17,189 bases of DNA from Nitrospiria bacterium (GCA_919902475.1 CAKKRA010000307.1:1-17189); one strand, 5' to 3'; shown: positions 1 through 8,729, counted from the first letter of the stretch. Program-made: numbers and translations. The notes: generated by a model from the sequence alone, not told the origin.

Positions 1-996
1 CCGAGGACAGGCGCAATCAAGGCAATGGCAGGCGGCTATGATTTTGAAAAGAGCAAATTCAACAGGGCAATTCAGGCAAAGAGGCAGCCGGGCTCAGCCT
101 TTAAACCAATAATATATGCCACTGCAATTGACATGGGTTTTTCGCCTTCAACAATCCTTGTTGATGCGCCGATTGTATATGAAGACCCGACGCTTGAAAA
201 GGACTGGAAGCCTTTAAACTATGATGAGAAATTCCACGGTTTTATAAGCATGAGAAATGCACTTGCCTATTCAAGGAATGTGGCCACAATACGATTGCTT
301 GAAAAGGTTGGAACAAGGGGCGTAATTGATTTTGCTCAGAGGGTTGGAATAAAGAATCCACTTGCAAACGACCTTTCTGTTGCACTCGGCTCATCCAGCG
401 TTACCCTTCATGAGCTTACATCTGTATTCGGCATATTTGCAAATCAGGGAATAAAGGCAGAGTCAATGTCAATTAAGCTGATTACAACCAGCGAGGGGAA
501 GGTTCTTCTGGAAGAGACAGAGGCAAAGTCTGAGTCTGTGCTTTCAAAAGAAACAGCCTATCTTATTACAAATATGCTTGAGGATGTTATTCAATACGGC
601 ACAGGCCAGAGGGCAAAGGTTTTGGGCAGGCAGCTTGCAGGAAAGACAGGCACAACAAATGAATTTACAGACGCCTGGTTTATGGGCTATACGCCGAATC
701 TTGTAGTTGGCGTATGGGTAGGCTATGACGACAGGAAGAGCCTTGGCCACGGAGAGGCAGGCGCGCGCGCAGCACTTCCAATCTGGATAGAGTTTATGAA
801 GACAGCCTTAAATCAGATTCCAGAGGAGGCCTTTACGATACCAGAGGATATTGTGTTTACAAGTATAGACCCTGAAAACGGCCTCCTTGCAAGCGACAAC
901 ACAAAGAATCCAGTGATAGAGGTATTTAAAAGAGGCTCAGAGCCCACAAAATCTTCAGATGCAAGCAAACCCACGCAGTTTTTCAGGATGGATTAG
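1..996 (+). CDS. Class A penicillin-binding protein (PBP1A family), C-terminal part
   Basis: Peptidoglycan glycosyltransferase/transpeptidase of the cytoplasmic membrane; only the C-terminal 331 residues are in the window and the frame is open to base 1, so the start lies upstream. The transpeptidase domain is complete. The catalytic SxxK is S-A-F-K within RQPGSAFKP (Ser codon at 94-96), the SxN motif is S-R-N (271-279), and KTGT lies in AGKTGTTNEFTDAW (Lys codon at 643-645). The sequence just before the SxxK (TGAIKAMAGGYDF, then FNRA) is typical of the PBP1A family. The missing N-terminus should hold the membrane anchor and the glycosyltransferase domain. The tail after the transpeptidase domain is short and polar, and the TAG stop is at 994-996. 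It converges with the minus-strand genes that follow. Family assignment is secure; the choice between mrcA and ponA as a name is not. Confidence 0.95.
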   Translation, partial: PRTGAIKAMAGGYDFEKSKFNRAIQAKRQPGSAFKPIIYATAIDMGFSPSTILVDAPIVYEDPTLEKDWKPLNYDEKFHGFISMRNALAYSRNVATIRLLEKVGTRGVIDFAQRVGIKNPLANDLSVALGSSSVTLHELTSVFGIFANQGIKAESMSIKLITTSEGKVLLEETEAKSESVLSKETAYLITNMLEDVIQYGTGQRAKVLGRQLAGKTGTTNEFTDAWFMGYTPNLVVGVWVGYDDRKSLGHGEAGARAALPIWIEFMKTALNQIPEEAFTIPEDIVFTSIDPENGLLASDNTKNPVIEVFKRGSEPTKSSDASKPTQFFRMD

Positions 997-1002
997 AGGT
1001 AA

Positions 1003-1034
1003 AAATTTAGCCATTTATAGAAGTGGCTAAATTT
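1003..1034. terminator. Hairpin after the PBP gene, probable bidirectional terminator
   Basis: A perfect 11-bp inverted repeat (AAATTTAGCCA / TGGCTAAATTT) with a 10-base loop begins 6 bases after the PBP stop. On the minus strand the stem runs into five Ts. On the + strand only three Ts close the stem, so the + direction signal is weaker. It lies between two converging transcripts, where a shared terminator is expected. Confidence 0.6.
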
Positions 1035-1067
1035 CATATACTTAATCGGGCATTTAGTGAGATTAAT

Positions 1068-1277
1068 TTACCCTATCTTCTTATACATCAATAATGCGCA
1101 GTTTGCCTTTTTTATAAATTCGTCTTTTGTCGGCGGTTTGTTGCTGAAGAATCGCACCCTGTCCTTGCAGTTCAGATACCAATTTTCGAAATCTGCCTCA
1201 CTGACACTATTTGCCTCTTCAATATATGCTATGAGGGTTTCAATCTCTGCCTGAAACTTAAAGCCTTGCTGTTCCAT
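1068..1277 (-). CDS. Small hypothetical protein (69 aa)
   Basis: Not recognised. It is a soluble-looking protein with a mostly helical, acidic first half (EIETLIAYIEEANSV) and a basic, aromatic second half. Two cysteines lie in NWYLNCKDR and KKANCALL. It has no signal peptide or membrane helix. It starts 28 bases after the stop of the radical SAM gene on the same strand and ends just before the shared hairpin, so it is probably the last gene of that transcript. The start ATG has only a weak purine-rich stretch upstream (GAGGCAAGGG is rather far away). Its composition and position make it a plausible real gene; no function can be assigned. Confidence 0.6.
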   Translation of the reverse strand: MEQQGFKFQAEIETLIAYIEEANSVSEADFENWYLNCKDRVRFFSNKPPTKDEFIKKANCALLMYKKIG

Positions 1278-1305
1278 GAAACTTGCCTATACCCTTGCCT
1301 CTAAT

Positions 1306-3051
1306 TTAATTTATCAGGTCCTTTTCCTCAATTATTACATAGGCAGGGTTAAGGTTTTCTAATCTTTCTTTAAAAGAGTCGCTTAGGTTCAGGAGCTTTA
1401 CCTTTAAAGAATCAGATATCTTCAGCCTTTCAGAAAAAAGTATATTTAAGGCAGCAGGCGTCGCCTCTTTCAGGTGTTTAAGATTGATGATTATGTCCAT
1501 GCCTGTTTTTTGGGCAGTCTTTACAATCCTCTTTTTAAGTTCACTGGCATTAATCTTGTCCAGTGTCCCTTCAAGCTCAATTAGAATTGCCTGTAGTCTT
1601 TCATTCTTCTTGACCCTGATCTCTAAGAAGGATTCTATCTGGCTTGATACCTCTCCAACCTTTTCTTTAATCGTATGAAGCGTATTTGGTATCAGGTTCT
1701 TTGTCTCAATCGCAGGCAGTTTCCCATGCAGGCTATTCAGTATCGGAGACAAAGGAGAAATGCCGCCCTTAGGCACCCTTGTTACCATTCTCCTGTATGC
1801 CCAGTTAAAATAGAGCCTTGCTATACGGTTCTGCTTTGTTGGAAGTATACGATGCAGGATAGATGGTATAGAATAAAATTTATGATAAGCCCAGTGGAAG
1901 CCGTCCTGCAATGCCTCTGGAGAAAGATTTTTTGGCTGGAATACAACATGCCTGCCGTCATAATGCGACCAGTCTTTATCAATAATTCTTCCCTCGCTCT
2001 CCAATCTCTTATAAAAACCAGTGCCTGGAAATGGCGTAAGTATGCTGAAAAGGACAAGTCCAACCCTGTTTCTGTAGAGAAAATCTACTGTCCTTTCAAA
2101 TACAGTTTCATCATCATTGTCAAATCCGAATATCATCCCTGCATTAATCAATATGCCGTTGTCATGGAACATCTTAATTGATTTTTCATAATCGCTTACT
2201 TTATTAAAAGATTTGTTGGCGCTTGCCAATGTCTCCTGTGATACAGACTCAATCCCGACAAAAAGTGATGTGCAGCCGCTCTTTGCTGCAAGCTCCAATA
2301 ATTCCGGGTCCCTTGCCAATGTTATACTTGCCTGGCTCCCCCACTCTTTTTTAAGCGGGATTAGCGCCTTAAAAAGCTCCCTTGCATACGCCTTATTTCC
2401 GGCAATATTGTCATCAACAAAGATTACAAATTTGCCGTCAAGCGCAGATATCTCTTCTATAACATCCTTGACAGGCCTAAGCCTGAAGGTGTTTCCAAAG
2501 AAGTTTGTAACAGAGCAGAAATCACAGCCATAAGGGCATCCCCTGCTTGCCTGCAGGCAGTTATTTGTCATGTATGCCCCTGGTCTTAAAAGCTCAAGCC
2601 TCTGGGGAGGAAGGCCGTCAAGAGAAGGCAGATTATCCATTTTATAAAATGGTTTTAATTTATTCTTTTTAAAATCCTCAAGAAGAGTAAGCCATATCTC
2701 TTCTGCCTCGCCTATTACAACAGCATCTGCATGTTGTTTTGCCTCTTCAGGCATTGCAGTTGGGTGTATACCGCCGAGAACGACTTTAATGCCCCTCTTT
2801 CTGAATTTGTCTGATATTTCATATGCCCTTGGCGACAAAAATGTCATTGCAGATATGCCGACCAAATCTACATCCATGTCAAAATCAATCTTTTCAACAC
2901 CTTCGTCAATAATCCTTACTTCTATATCCCTTGGTGTATGTGCGGCAAGTGTTGTGAGGCTCAGGCGTGGAAACCAAAATGACGTTACCTCTTTCTTTGA
3001 GAAACTGTAGCAGGAATCCTGCAGCTCAGGTGAAATTAATGCTAACTTCAT
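1306..3051 (-). CDS. B12-binding radical SAM protein with C-terminal STAS-like domain
   Basis: 581 aa. Residues 1 to about 135 form a cobalamin-binding Rossmann-like domain, with the usual GGIHPTAMPEEA and HADAVVIGEAEEIW signatures. It lacks a DxHxxG lower-ligand motif, as do many class B enzymes. The radical SAM core follows, with the 4Fe-4S motif C172-x3-C176-x2-C179 (GCPYGCDFC), then VDDNIAG, FVGIES and LTPFPGT. The region around 355-400 resembles the DUF4070 part of such proteins. Residues about 485-575 look like a STAS (anti-sigma-antagonist) fold: beta strand ending ELEGTLD, helix, strand IIINLKHL, helix, strand VKLLNLS. The substrate is unknown; methylation or another radical reaction on a lipid or natural product is typical of the family. 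The start is supported by AGGGAGGA seven bases upstream of the ATG. It follows the FN3 lipoprotein gene and shares ancestry with the protein at 8929-10215. Confidence 0.9.
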   Translation of the reverse strand: MKLALISPELQDSCYSFSKKEVTSFWFPRLSLTTLAAHTPRDIEVRIIDEGVEKIDFDMDVDLVGISAMTFLSPRAYEISDKFRKRGIKVVLGGIHPTAMPEEAKQHADAVVIGEAEEIWLTLLEDFKKNKLKPFYKMDNLPSLDGLPPQRLELLRPGAYMTNNCLQASRGCPYGCDFCSVTNFFGNTFRLRPVKDVIEEISALDGKFVIFVDDNIAGNKAYARELFKALIPLKKEWGSQASITLARDPELLELAAKSGCTSLFVGIESVSQETLASANKSFNKVSDYEKSIKMFHDNGILINAGMIFGFDNDDETVFERTVDFLYRNRVGLVLFSILTPFPGTGFYKRLESEGRIIDKDWSHYDGRHVVFQPKNLSPEALQDGFHWAYHKFYSIPSILHRILPTKQNRIARLYFNWAYRRMVTRVPKGGISPLSPILNSLHGKLPAIETKNLIPNTLHTIKEKVGEVSSQIESFLEIRVKKNERLQAILIELEGTLDKINASELKKRIVKTAQKTGMDIIINLKHLKEATPAALNILFSERLKISDSLKVKLLNLSDSFKERLENLNPAYVIIEEKDLIN

Positions 3052-3112
3052 TACATCCTCCCTTAAAACTAAATGTTAATATACATCATATAGCATAAGC
3101 TAATTTCACCTG
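3027..3112. repeat. 12-bp inverted repeat around the radical SAM 1 start
   Basis: CAGGTGAAATTA at 3027-3038, inside the coding start, is exactly mirrored by TAATTTCACCTG at 3101-3112, in the putative promoter spacer. The arms are 62 bases apart and enclose the ribosome binding site and start codon. It could be a pair of operator half-sites or an RNA stem holding the start region, or it may be chance. Confidence 0.35.
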
Positions 3113-3121
3113 TTTCGTCAA
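3092..3121 (-). promoter_or_regulatory. Possible sigma-70 promoter for radical SAM 1
   Basis: On the minus strand TTGACG (3116-3121) is followed after 18 bases by TATGCT (3092-3097), about 40 bases upstream of the start codon of the radical SAM gene. The -35 is good (5 of 6) and the -10 is moderate (4 of 6). It begins four bases after the lipoprotein stop, so radical SAM 1 may have its own transcript rather than depend on the arg operon. Confidence 0.35.
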
Positions 3122-3124
3122 GGA

Positions 3125-3928
3125 CTATTTTGTAATCCTTATTTCTATCTCCTCTGAATCAGGCCCTTCGTTATAAGGAGGGGTAATTGTATCTGTAGCC
3201 CTGATAATGTAATAATAGGCGCCGGGCTCTAAGCCTATGTCTGCAAAAGCGCCTTCACTTGACTTGATCAATTCCTTATTAACAGGTGTGTCAGAATACG
3301 CGCCTTTTGTTTTGCTTCTGTATATATTGTAGCCTTTGACATCCCCTTTGGACGGCTCCCATTTCAGTATCACTGTCTCATTCTGCACAGATGCCTTAAA
3401 TCCGGAAGGCGGGTTTGGCGGTTTGGTTGGCACCAAGATTATCTCCTCAGATTCTGGACTTAATAGCCCAGATTTTGCCTCAACAATAATCTTGTAGCTA
3501 TAAGGTATCTTATAGGTAAGCCCCGCAGGAAATAGATCCTCTGCCTTATCTATGAATACTACATTGTTGTCCTTTATAAGTGAAGGCTCTGGTTTTTGTA
3601 TGTCAATTACAGCAATCTTTACAAATGCGCATCCGCACCCGCCTGTTTCTCTGTCACTGACATCTGCCCGCAAAACAGTGAACTTAGAAAGGTCTTTTAA
3701 CTTTGTCCCATCCATATTCTTTGCGGGTATCTCCCAATTCAGGATAGCAGATGAATCTTTTGTAAATCCTTTTATATCTGTGACTGGCGCAGGTGGAGAG
3801 AGGCGGGGAACTATTGGGTCTCCCTTCCTGCCGCAGGCGGATATAGAAATGATTATAGCGATGAGAATAAAGATTTTTGGTTTTTGTAAGAAGTTCCACA
3901 CAATAATGTTATTTGTAAGGGCAGGCAT
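3125..3928 (-). CDS. Fibronectin type III lipoprotein of the arg gene neighbourhood
   Basis: 267 aa, predicted envelope lipoprotein. A hydrophobic stretch (about residues 18-29) ends in the lipobox I-S-A-C with Cys32 as the lipidated residue, followed by GRKGDPIVP, a form common in small lipoproteins found next to argH. Two beta-sandwich FN3-like repeats follow: about residues 46-165 (with SSAILNWEIP) and 172-265 (with TVILKWEPSKGDVKGYNIYRS). The second ends in a Tyr-rich strand (GAYYYIIRATD). No catalytic residues are evident, and its job may be structural or adhesive. It starts 11 bases after the argH stop. The first ATG and the preceding GGGG lie inside a palindromic repeat, so the start is uncertain: GTG at 3899-3901 would still give a full signal peptide. 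Confidence 0.85.
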   Translation of the reverse strand: MPALTNNIIVWNFLQKPKIFILIAIIISISACGRKGDPIVPRLSPPAPVTDIKGFTKDSSAILNWEIPAKNMDGTKLKDLSKFTVLRADVSDRETGGCGCAFVKIAVIDIQKPEPSLIKDNNVVFIDKAEDLFPAGLTYKIPYSYKIIVEAKSGLLSPESEEIILVPTKPPNPPSGFKASVQNETVILKWEPSKGDVKGYNIYRSKTKGAYSDTPVNKELIKSSEGAFADIGLEPGAYYYIIRATDTITPPYNEGPDSEEIEIRITK

Positions 3929-3944
3929 AGCGGTTGCCCCTACA
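3914..3944. repeat. Palindromic repeat across the argH stop and lipoprotein start
   Basis: On the minus strand the element runs TGTAGGGGCA ... TGCCCTTACA, 31 bp, with 10-bp arms that match except for one G-T position. It shares the TGTAGGG edge with the palindromes at 16977-17160. It supplies the TAG stop of argH (3940-3942) and the probable ATG of the lipoprotein (3926-3928). Confidence 0.7.
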
Positions 3945-5310
3945 CCTCTTCTATCTCTCTAATCCTCTTTAACACCTGTTTCTTTGATGTGCCGCCGATA
4001 TGATTCCGCCTTTCAACAGCCTTTTCAAATGATACAAAATCAAGGATGTCCTCTTTAAAATCTGGAGAAAACATCTTCCACTCAGAAAGGATTAGGTCTG
4101 TTAGAGGCCTTTTTCCCTTAAGACAGAAGCTGACAATCCTTCCTACAATCTCATGGCTGCTTCTAAATGGGACTCCTTTTTGCACAAGATAGTCTGCAAC
4201 ATCTGTTGCAAGGATAAGGCCGTCTGCCATTGATGATTCAATCCTCTTCTTGTCTAACTTTAAACCTTTAATCATCTCACTAAATATCTCAAGAGATGCC
4301 TTAATTGTATCCACTGTGTCAAAAAGAGGCCCCTTATCCTCCTGCATATCCTTATTATATGCAAGAGGCAAACCCTTCATAGTAACAAGCATGGAAATGA
4401 GATGACTGTATATTCGTCCTGTCTTTCCGCGCACAAGCTCAGGGACATCAGGATTTTTCTTTTGCGGCATCATGCTGCTTCCTGTGCAGAAGGCGTCAGG
4501 AAGCTCAATAAAACCAAATTCAGATGATGACCATATAATCAGCTCCTCGCTCATCCTTGAAAGGTGCATAATTATTATTGATGCAGCAGACAAAAATTCA
4601 ATTATAAAATCCCTGTCAGACACTGCATCAAGGCTGTTTTTTGTTACATCATCAAAGCCAAGGAATTTTGCAGTATATCCCCTGTCAATGGGAAATGTTG
4701 TGCCAGCCAAGGCGCCAGAGCCGAGGGGCATGATATTTGTCCTCTTATAGCAGTCCAAAAGCCTATCCCTATCCCTTTTGAACATCTCATAATATGCAAG
4801 AAGGTAATGTGAAAATAATATCGGCTGCGCCTGCTGTAGGTGTGTATAGCCCGGCATGATTACATCAATATTCTTTTTGGCAAGCAGAACGAGTGTTTTA
4901 TGAAATTTATCAATCAGGAAAACTATATTTTTAATCTCATCCCTCAGATAGAGCCTTATATCAAGCGCAACCTGATCATTCCTGCTCCTTGCTGTGTGGA
5001 GTTTTTTGCCTGTGTCGCCAATTAATGATATAAGCCTCTTTTCAACAGCCATGTGTATATCTTCATCCTCTATGGAGAATTTAAACCTGCCGGCATCAAT
5101 CTCCTTTTCAATTGCCTTAAGCCCATTGACAATCTTGTCTGCCTCTGCCTTTTTAATTATCCCTGTCTTTGCAAGCATCCCTGCATGGGCAATGCTTCCT
5201 GCAATATCATATTTATATAATTTCCAGTCAAATGGGATAGAGGCAGTAAAATTATCAACGAGTTTATTTGTAGATTCTGAAAACCTTCCTGACCAGAGTT
5301 TCTTCTTCAT
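3940..5310 (-). CDS. argH: Argininosuccinate lyase
   Basis: 456 aa, a normal length. It cleaves argininosuccinate to arginine and fumarate, the last step of arginine synthesis; it is cytosolic and the family is tetrameric. It belongs to the fumarase/aspartase superfamily. It begins [10 protein letters not shown], typical of ArgH. The substrate-binding TARSRNDQV is at residues 107-114, [10 protein letters not shown] at about 154-163, and the superfamily signature [11 protein letters not shown] at 277-287 carries the catalytic serine loop. The ATG overlaps the argG stop as ATGA, so the two are translationally coupled. The last codon and stop come from a palindromic repeat, so the extreme C-terminus (EIEEV) may differ slightly from relatives. 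Confidence 0.98.
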   Translation of the reverse strand: MKKKLWSGRFSESTNKLVDNFTASIPFDWKLYKYDIAGSIAHAGMLAKTGIIKKAEADKIVNGLKAIEKEIDAGRFKFSIEDEDIHMAVEKRLISLIGDTGKKLHTARSRNDQVALDIRLYLRDEIKNIVFLIDKFHKTLVLLAKKNIDVIMPGYTHLQQAQPILFSHYLLAYYEMFKRDRDRLLDCYKRTNIMPLGSGALAGTTFPIDRGYTAKFLGFDDVTKNSLDAVSDRDFIIEFLSAASIIIMHLSRMSEELIIWSSSEFGFIELPDAFCTGSSMMPQKKNPDVPELVRGKTGRIYSHLISMLVTMKGLPLAYNKDMQEDKGPLFDTVDTIKASLEIFSEMIKGLKLDKKRIESSMADGLILATDVADYLVQKGVPFRSSHEIVGRIVSFCLKGKRPLTDLILSEWKMFSPDFKEDILDFVSFEKAVERRNHIGGTSKKQVLKRIREIEEV

Positions 5311-6500
5311 TTTTTTATCTTCAACCTCAATGCGTTCAGCTTTATAAATCCCTCTGCATCCTTTTGGTCGTAGACAGTATCCTCTTCAAAGGTTGCAAGC
5401 TCTGACTTATATAATGATACAGAAGATTTCCTGCCGACTACATAACAGTTTCCTTTATACAGCTTCAGCCGCACTGTGCCTGTGACATTTTTCTGTGACT
5501 CATCTATTGCCTTTTGCAGCATCTCCCTTTCAGGAGAAAACCAGTAGCCGTAATATACGAGTTCTGCATAGCGAGGCATCAGGGAATCCCTCAGGTGCAG
5601 TACCTCCCTGTCCATTGTAATGGATTCAACAGCGCGATGCGCTGTATGAAGTATTGTGCCGCCGGGTGTTTCATAAACACCGCGGGACTTTATGCCAACA
5701 TAGCGGTTCTCAACCATATCAACCCTGCCAATGCCGTTTTTGCCGCCTATCTGGTTAAGCTCAGCAAGCAATTTTGCAGGAGACATCTTCTTATTATTTA
5801 TTGCAACCGGGTTTCCATTTTTAAATGTTATCTCAATATATGCCTGCTTATCAGGCGCCTTTTCAACTGGCAGGCTCATTGTATACATATCAGCAGGCGG
5901 CTCTAACCATGGGTCCTCAAGTATCCCGCCTTCATAGCTTATATGAAACAGATTCCTGTCTGTGCTGTATGGCTTTGCCTTTGTTGCGGTAACAGGTATG
6001 TGGTGCTCCATTGCATAATCAATCAGTTCCTGCCTTGACTTAAAATACCACTCCCTCCATGGCGCGATAATCTTTATCTTTGGATTTAATGTCATATATG
6101 TAAGCTCAAACCGCACCTGGTCATTCCCCTTGCCAGTAGCGCCATGCGCAACTGCATCAGCGCCCTCTTTCTTCGCAATCTCTATCTGGCGCTTTGCAAT
6201 CAGCGGCCTTGCAATGGATGTGCCGAGCAGATATGTCCCCTCATAAACAGCATTTGCGCGGAGCATGGGAAATATAAAGTCCCTGACAAACTCCTCCTTC
6301 AGGTCTTGTATGTATATTTTACTCGCGCCTGTTTTTAATGCCTTTTTGCGTAAAGGCGATAGCTCCTCACCCTGTCCCAAGTCTGCTGCAAAGGCAATTA
6401 CCTCGCAGTTGTAATTCTCCTTCAGCCACTTTATTGCAACAGATGTATCAAGTCCGCCTGAATAGGCAAGGACTACTTTTTTGATTTTGTCTTTTTTCAC
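5307..6500 (-). CDS. argG: Argininosuccinate synthase
   Basis: 397 aa. It joins citrulline and aspartate with ATP to give argininosuccinate. The N-type ATP pyrophosphatase P-loop SGGLDTS is at residues 14-20, and [14 protein letters not shown], which binds ATP and citrulline, is at 119-132. Further family blocks include PWREW and the stretch [11 protein letters not shown]. The start is GTG (6498-6500) with AGAGGA seven bases upstream; the ATG two bases further upstream is followed directly by TGA in its own frame. It is separated from argF by a 115-base gap filled with GC-rich hairpins, unlike the tight joints elsewhere in the operon, and it overlaps argH by four bases at its end. Confidence 0.98.
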   Translation of the reverse strand: MKKDKIKKVVLAYSGGLDTSVAIKWLKENYNCEVIAFAADLGQGEELSPLRKKALKTGASKIYIQDLKEEFVRDFIFPMLRANAVYEGTYLLGTSIARPLIAKRQIEIAKKEGADAVAHGATGKGNDQVRFELTYMTLNPKIKIIAPWREWYFKSRQELIDYAMEHHIPVTATKAKPYSTDRNLFHISYEGGILEDPWLEPPADMYTMSLPVEKAPDKQAYIEITFKNGNPVAINNKKMSPAKLLAELNQIGGKNGIGRVDMVENRYVGIKSRGVYETPGGTILHTAHRAVESITMDREVLHLRDSLMPRYAELVYYGYWFSPEREMLQKAIDESQKNVTGTVRLKLYKGNCYVVGRKSSVSLYKSELATFEEDTVYDQKDAEGFIKLNALRLKIKK

Positions 6501-6518
6501 ATTAAAATCCTCTTTTTC

Positions 6519-6612
6519 ACCCTCCCCCTACCCCCTCCCGTCAAGGGAGGGGGAATTATGGGAATTCCACTTGTTTCCCCTCCCCTTGTGGGAGGGGACT
6601 AAGGGGAGGGGT
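6519..6612. repeat. Double GC-rich hairpin between argF and argG
   Basis: Two strong stems lie side by side: CCCCCTCCC/GGGAGGGGG (6531-6539 with 6545-6553) and CCCCTCCC/GGGAGGGG (6577-6584 with 6590-6597), both with 5-base loops. Outer arms (CCCTCCCCC near 6520 and GGGGAGGGG near 6603-6611) can pair around them. The CTTGT loop of the second stem is shared with repeats at 10247-10269 and 17067-17089, which marks a dispersed repeat family. There is no T tract on the minus strand, so this is not an obvious terminator, but the stems must be transcribed in the arg mRNA. Confidence 0.8.
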
Positions 6613-6615
6613 ATT

Positions 6616-7533
6616 CTATTTCATCAACCTGAGCATTACTGCCTTCTGTGTATGCAGCCGGTTCTCTGCCTGGTCAAATATTACAGAGTTTGTCCCTTCC
6701 AGAACTTCCTCTGTTATCTCTTCTCCCCTGTGCGCAGGCAGGCAGTGCATAACAAGCGCATCAGGCTTTGCAGATTTTAATAATTTTTTATTCAACTGAT
6801 AGTCTTTAAATATCTTCAGCCTCTTTTTATGCTCCTTTTCCTGTCCCATGCTTGCCCAGACATCTGTATATAATATATCTGCATTATTTGCTGCCTTAAT
6901 CGGGTCAGCAATAATATTTATACTGCTTCCCTGCCTTTTTGCATCCTCTATCGCATCCTTTACTATCTTCTTATCAGGCTCATATCCTTTTGGGCAGGCG
7001 AGACTTATATCAACACCTGTCTTTGCGCATATCTCTATAAGAGAATGGGCAACATTATTGCCATCGCCGATATATGTCAGCTTTAATCCCTTAAGGCTTC
7101 CCTTCTTTTCTTTAATAGTAAATACATCTGCCAATGCCTGGCAGGGATGGTGCATGTCTGTCAGGCCATTTATCACTGGTATAGAGGCATGGCCTGCCCA
7201 CTCCTCTACAATTTTATGTTCAAAGGTTCTGATAACTATTGCGTCAATGTATCTTGACAGCACCCTTGCTGTGTCAGCAATTGTTTCACCCCTTCCTATC
7301 TGCAAATCAGAAACTGGAAGGACTATTGCCTGTCCGCCGAGCTGGTATATGCCTACTTCAAAAGAGACCCGCGTCCTTGTTGAAGGCTTTTCAAAGAACA
7401 TGCCGAGTGTCCTGCCAATCAACGGGCAATCCATCTGCCTGTTCTTTTGCTTTTTTTTAAGTTCAGCAGAAAGCGTTAGTATATCCTCTATTTCCTCTGC
7501 TGTTAAAGCATTTATTGTAAGAAGGTCTTTCAT
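6616..7533 (-). CDS. argF: Ornithine carbamoyltransferase
   Basis: 305 aa, usual length. It transfers the carbamoyl group from carbamoyl phosphate to ornithine, giving citrulline; it is cytosolic and normally trimeric. The carbamoyl-phosphate loop is STRTR at residues 51-55 and HPCQ at 129-132. Ornithine binding is shown by the DVWASMG block (224-230) and the HCLPAHRGEE loop starting at 263. The SMG motif separates it from aspartate carbamoyltransferase. Its ATG overlaps the argD stop (ATGA at 7533-7530), so translation is coupled. The TAG stop lies four bases from a GC-rich repeat. Confidence 0.98.
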   Translation of the reverse strand: MKDLLTINALTAEEIEDILTLSAELKKKQKNRQMDCPLIGRTLGMFFEKPSTRTRVSFEVGIYQLGGQAIVLPVSDLQIGRGETIADTARVLSRYIDAIVIRTFEHKIVEEWAGHASIPVINGLTDMHHPCQALADVFTIKEKKGSLKGLKLTYIGDGNNVAHSLIEICAKTGVDISLACPKGYEPDKKIVKDAIEDAKRQGSSINIIADPIKAANNADILYTDVWASMGQEKEHKKRLKIFKDYQLNKKLLKSAKPDALVMHCLPAHRGEEITEEVLEGTNSVIFDQAENRLHTQKAVMLRLMK

Positions 7534-8729
7534 TTTTTCATCCTTTTTAATACTCCATAGAGTATCTCCAGCATGGAGTCTATCTCCTCCTTTGTTACTA
7601 TCAATGGAGGAAGAAAACGCAAAATCTTATCCATTGTGCAATTTATAAGCAGTCCGTCCTTCAGGCATTCCATTACAATATCTTTTCCGTCTATTGTCAG
7701 CTCCATGCCGACCAAAAGGCCTTTGCTGCGAATATCTTTAATAAAAAAATGCTCCTTTTTTAATTCTTTTAATCCTTTTGTCAGATAATCACCCATCCTG
7801 ACGCAGTTCTCAAAAAGGATGCCGTCTTCTATTATTGTTTCAAGTGCAGCATTTGCTGCTGAACAGGCAAGGGGATTGCCGCCAAATGTTGTTGCGTGGC
7901 TTCCCGGTGTAAATGCCTCTGCAATGCTATCCTTTGCAAGCATTGCCCCTATTGCAACGCCGTTGCCCAGCGCCTTTGCGAGTGTCATTATATCAGGCTC
8001 AATGCCATAATGTTCGTATGCAAAGAGCCTGCCTGTCCTTCCCATGCCTGTCTGTACCTCATCAAAAACAAGAAGGATGCCTTCATCATTGCAGAGCCTG
8101 CGGAGTTTTTTCAGGTAATCATTGTCAGGTATATTTACGCCGCCCTCTCCCTGAATAGGTTCAAGCATTACTGCCGCTGTTTTTTTGTTTATCGCCTTTT
8201 TTACTGCATCTATATTGTTAAATGGCGCATACTTAAACCCCGGCAGAAGCGGTTCAAAGCCCTTCTGCACCTTCTCCTGAGCTGTTGCGGTTATGGTTGC
8301 CATTGTGCGGCCGTGAAAGGACTTCTCCATTGTAATAATCTCGTAGCGGTTTCCCTTTAGTTTTTCCTTGGCATATTTCCTGACAAGTTTTATTGCTGCC
8401 TCATTTGCCTCTGCGCCGCTGTTGCAGAAGAATGCCTTATCAGCAAAGGAATTTTCAACGAGGAGCTTTGCCAGTTTTATCTGCGGTTCATTATGATAAA
8501 GATTTGATATATGCACAAGGCGCTGCGCCTGCTTTTGAAAGGCAACAGTTACCTTTGGATGGCAGTGGCCGAGGTTGCACACAGCAATGCCTGCCACAAA
8601 ATCAAGATACTCCCTGTTGTCAGAATCAAAGACCTTTACCCCTCTTCCTTTAATAAACACAACAGGAAATCGGTTGTAGGTGTTCATAATATATTTTTTT
8701 GAGGATTCTAACAGTTCGTTAGTAAGCAT
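7530..8729 (-). CDS. argD: Acetylornithine aminotransferase
   Basis: 399 aa, class III PLP-dependent aminotransferase. It makes N-acetylornithine from N-acetylglutamate semialdehyde and glutamate; relatives may also act on succinyl-diaminopimelate. The PLP lysine is K252 in TLAKALGNGVAIGAM, Asp223 in LVFDEVQTGMGRTG pairs with the pyridine ring, and NSGAEANEAAIKL (from 103) and TFGGNPLACSAA are standard blocks. The first ATG gives the N-terminus expected for ArgD (SKKYIMNTYNRFPVVF), although no clear ribosome binding site precedes it. It is the first gene of argDFGH; the nearest upstream gene on the strand is 200 bases away. No enzyme that removes the acetyl group is in the window. Confidence 0.96.
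   Translation of the reverse strand: MLTNELLESSKKYIMNTYNRFPVVFIKGRGVKVFDSDNREYLDFVAGIAVCNLGHCHPKVTVAFQKQAQRLVHISNLYHNEPQIKLAKLLVENSFADKAFFCNSGAEANEAAIKLVRKYAKEKLKGNRYEIITMEKSFHGRTMATITATAQEKVQKGFEPLLPGFKYAPFNNIDAVKKAINKKTAAVMLEPIQGEGGVNIPDNDYLKKLRRLCNDEGILLVFDEVQTGMGRTGRLFAYEHYGIEPDIMTLAKALGNGVAIGAMLAKDSIAEAFTPGSHATTFGGNPLACSAANAALETIIEDGILFENCVRMGDYLTKGLKELKKEHFFIKDIRSKGLLVGMELTIDGKDIVMECLKDGLLINCTMDKILRFLPPLIVTKEEIDSMLEILYGVLKRMKK

Noticed and set aside
6848..7648. 266-codon + strand open frame over argF/argD
   Set aside because: It is antisense to two certain enzymes with all catalytic motifs; it is open only because of codon bias on the other strand.
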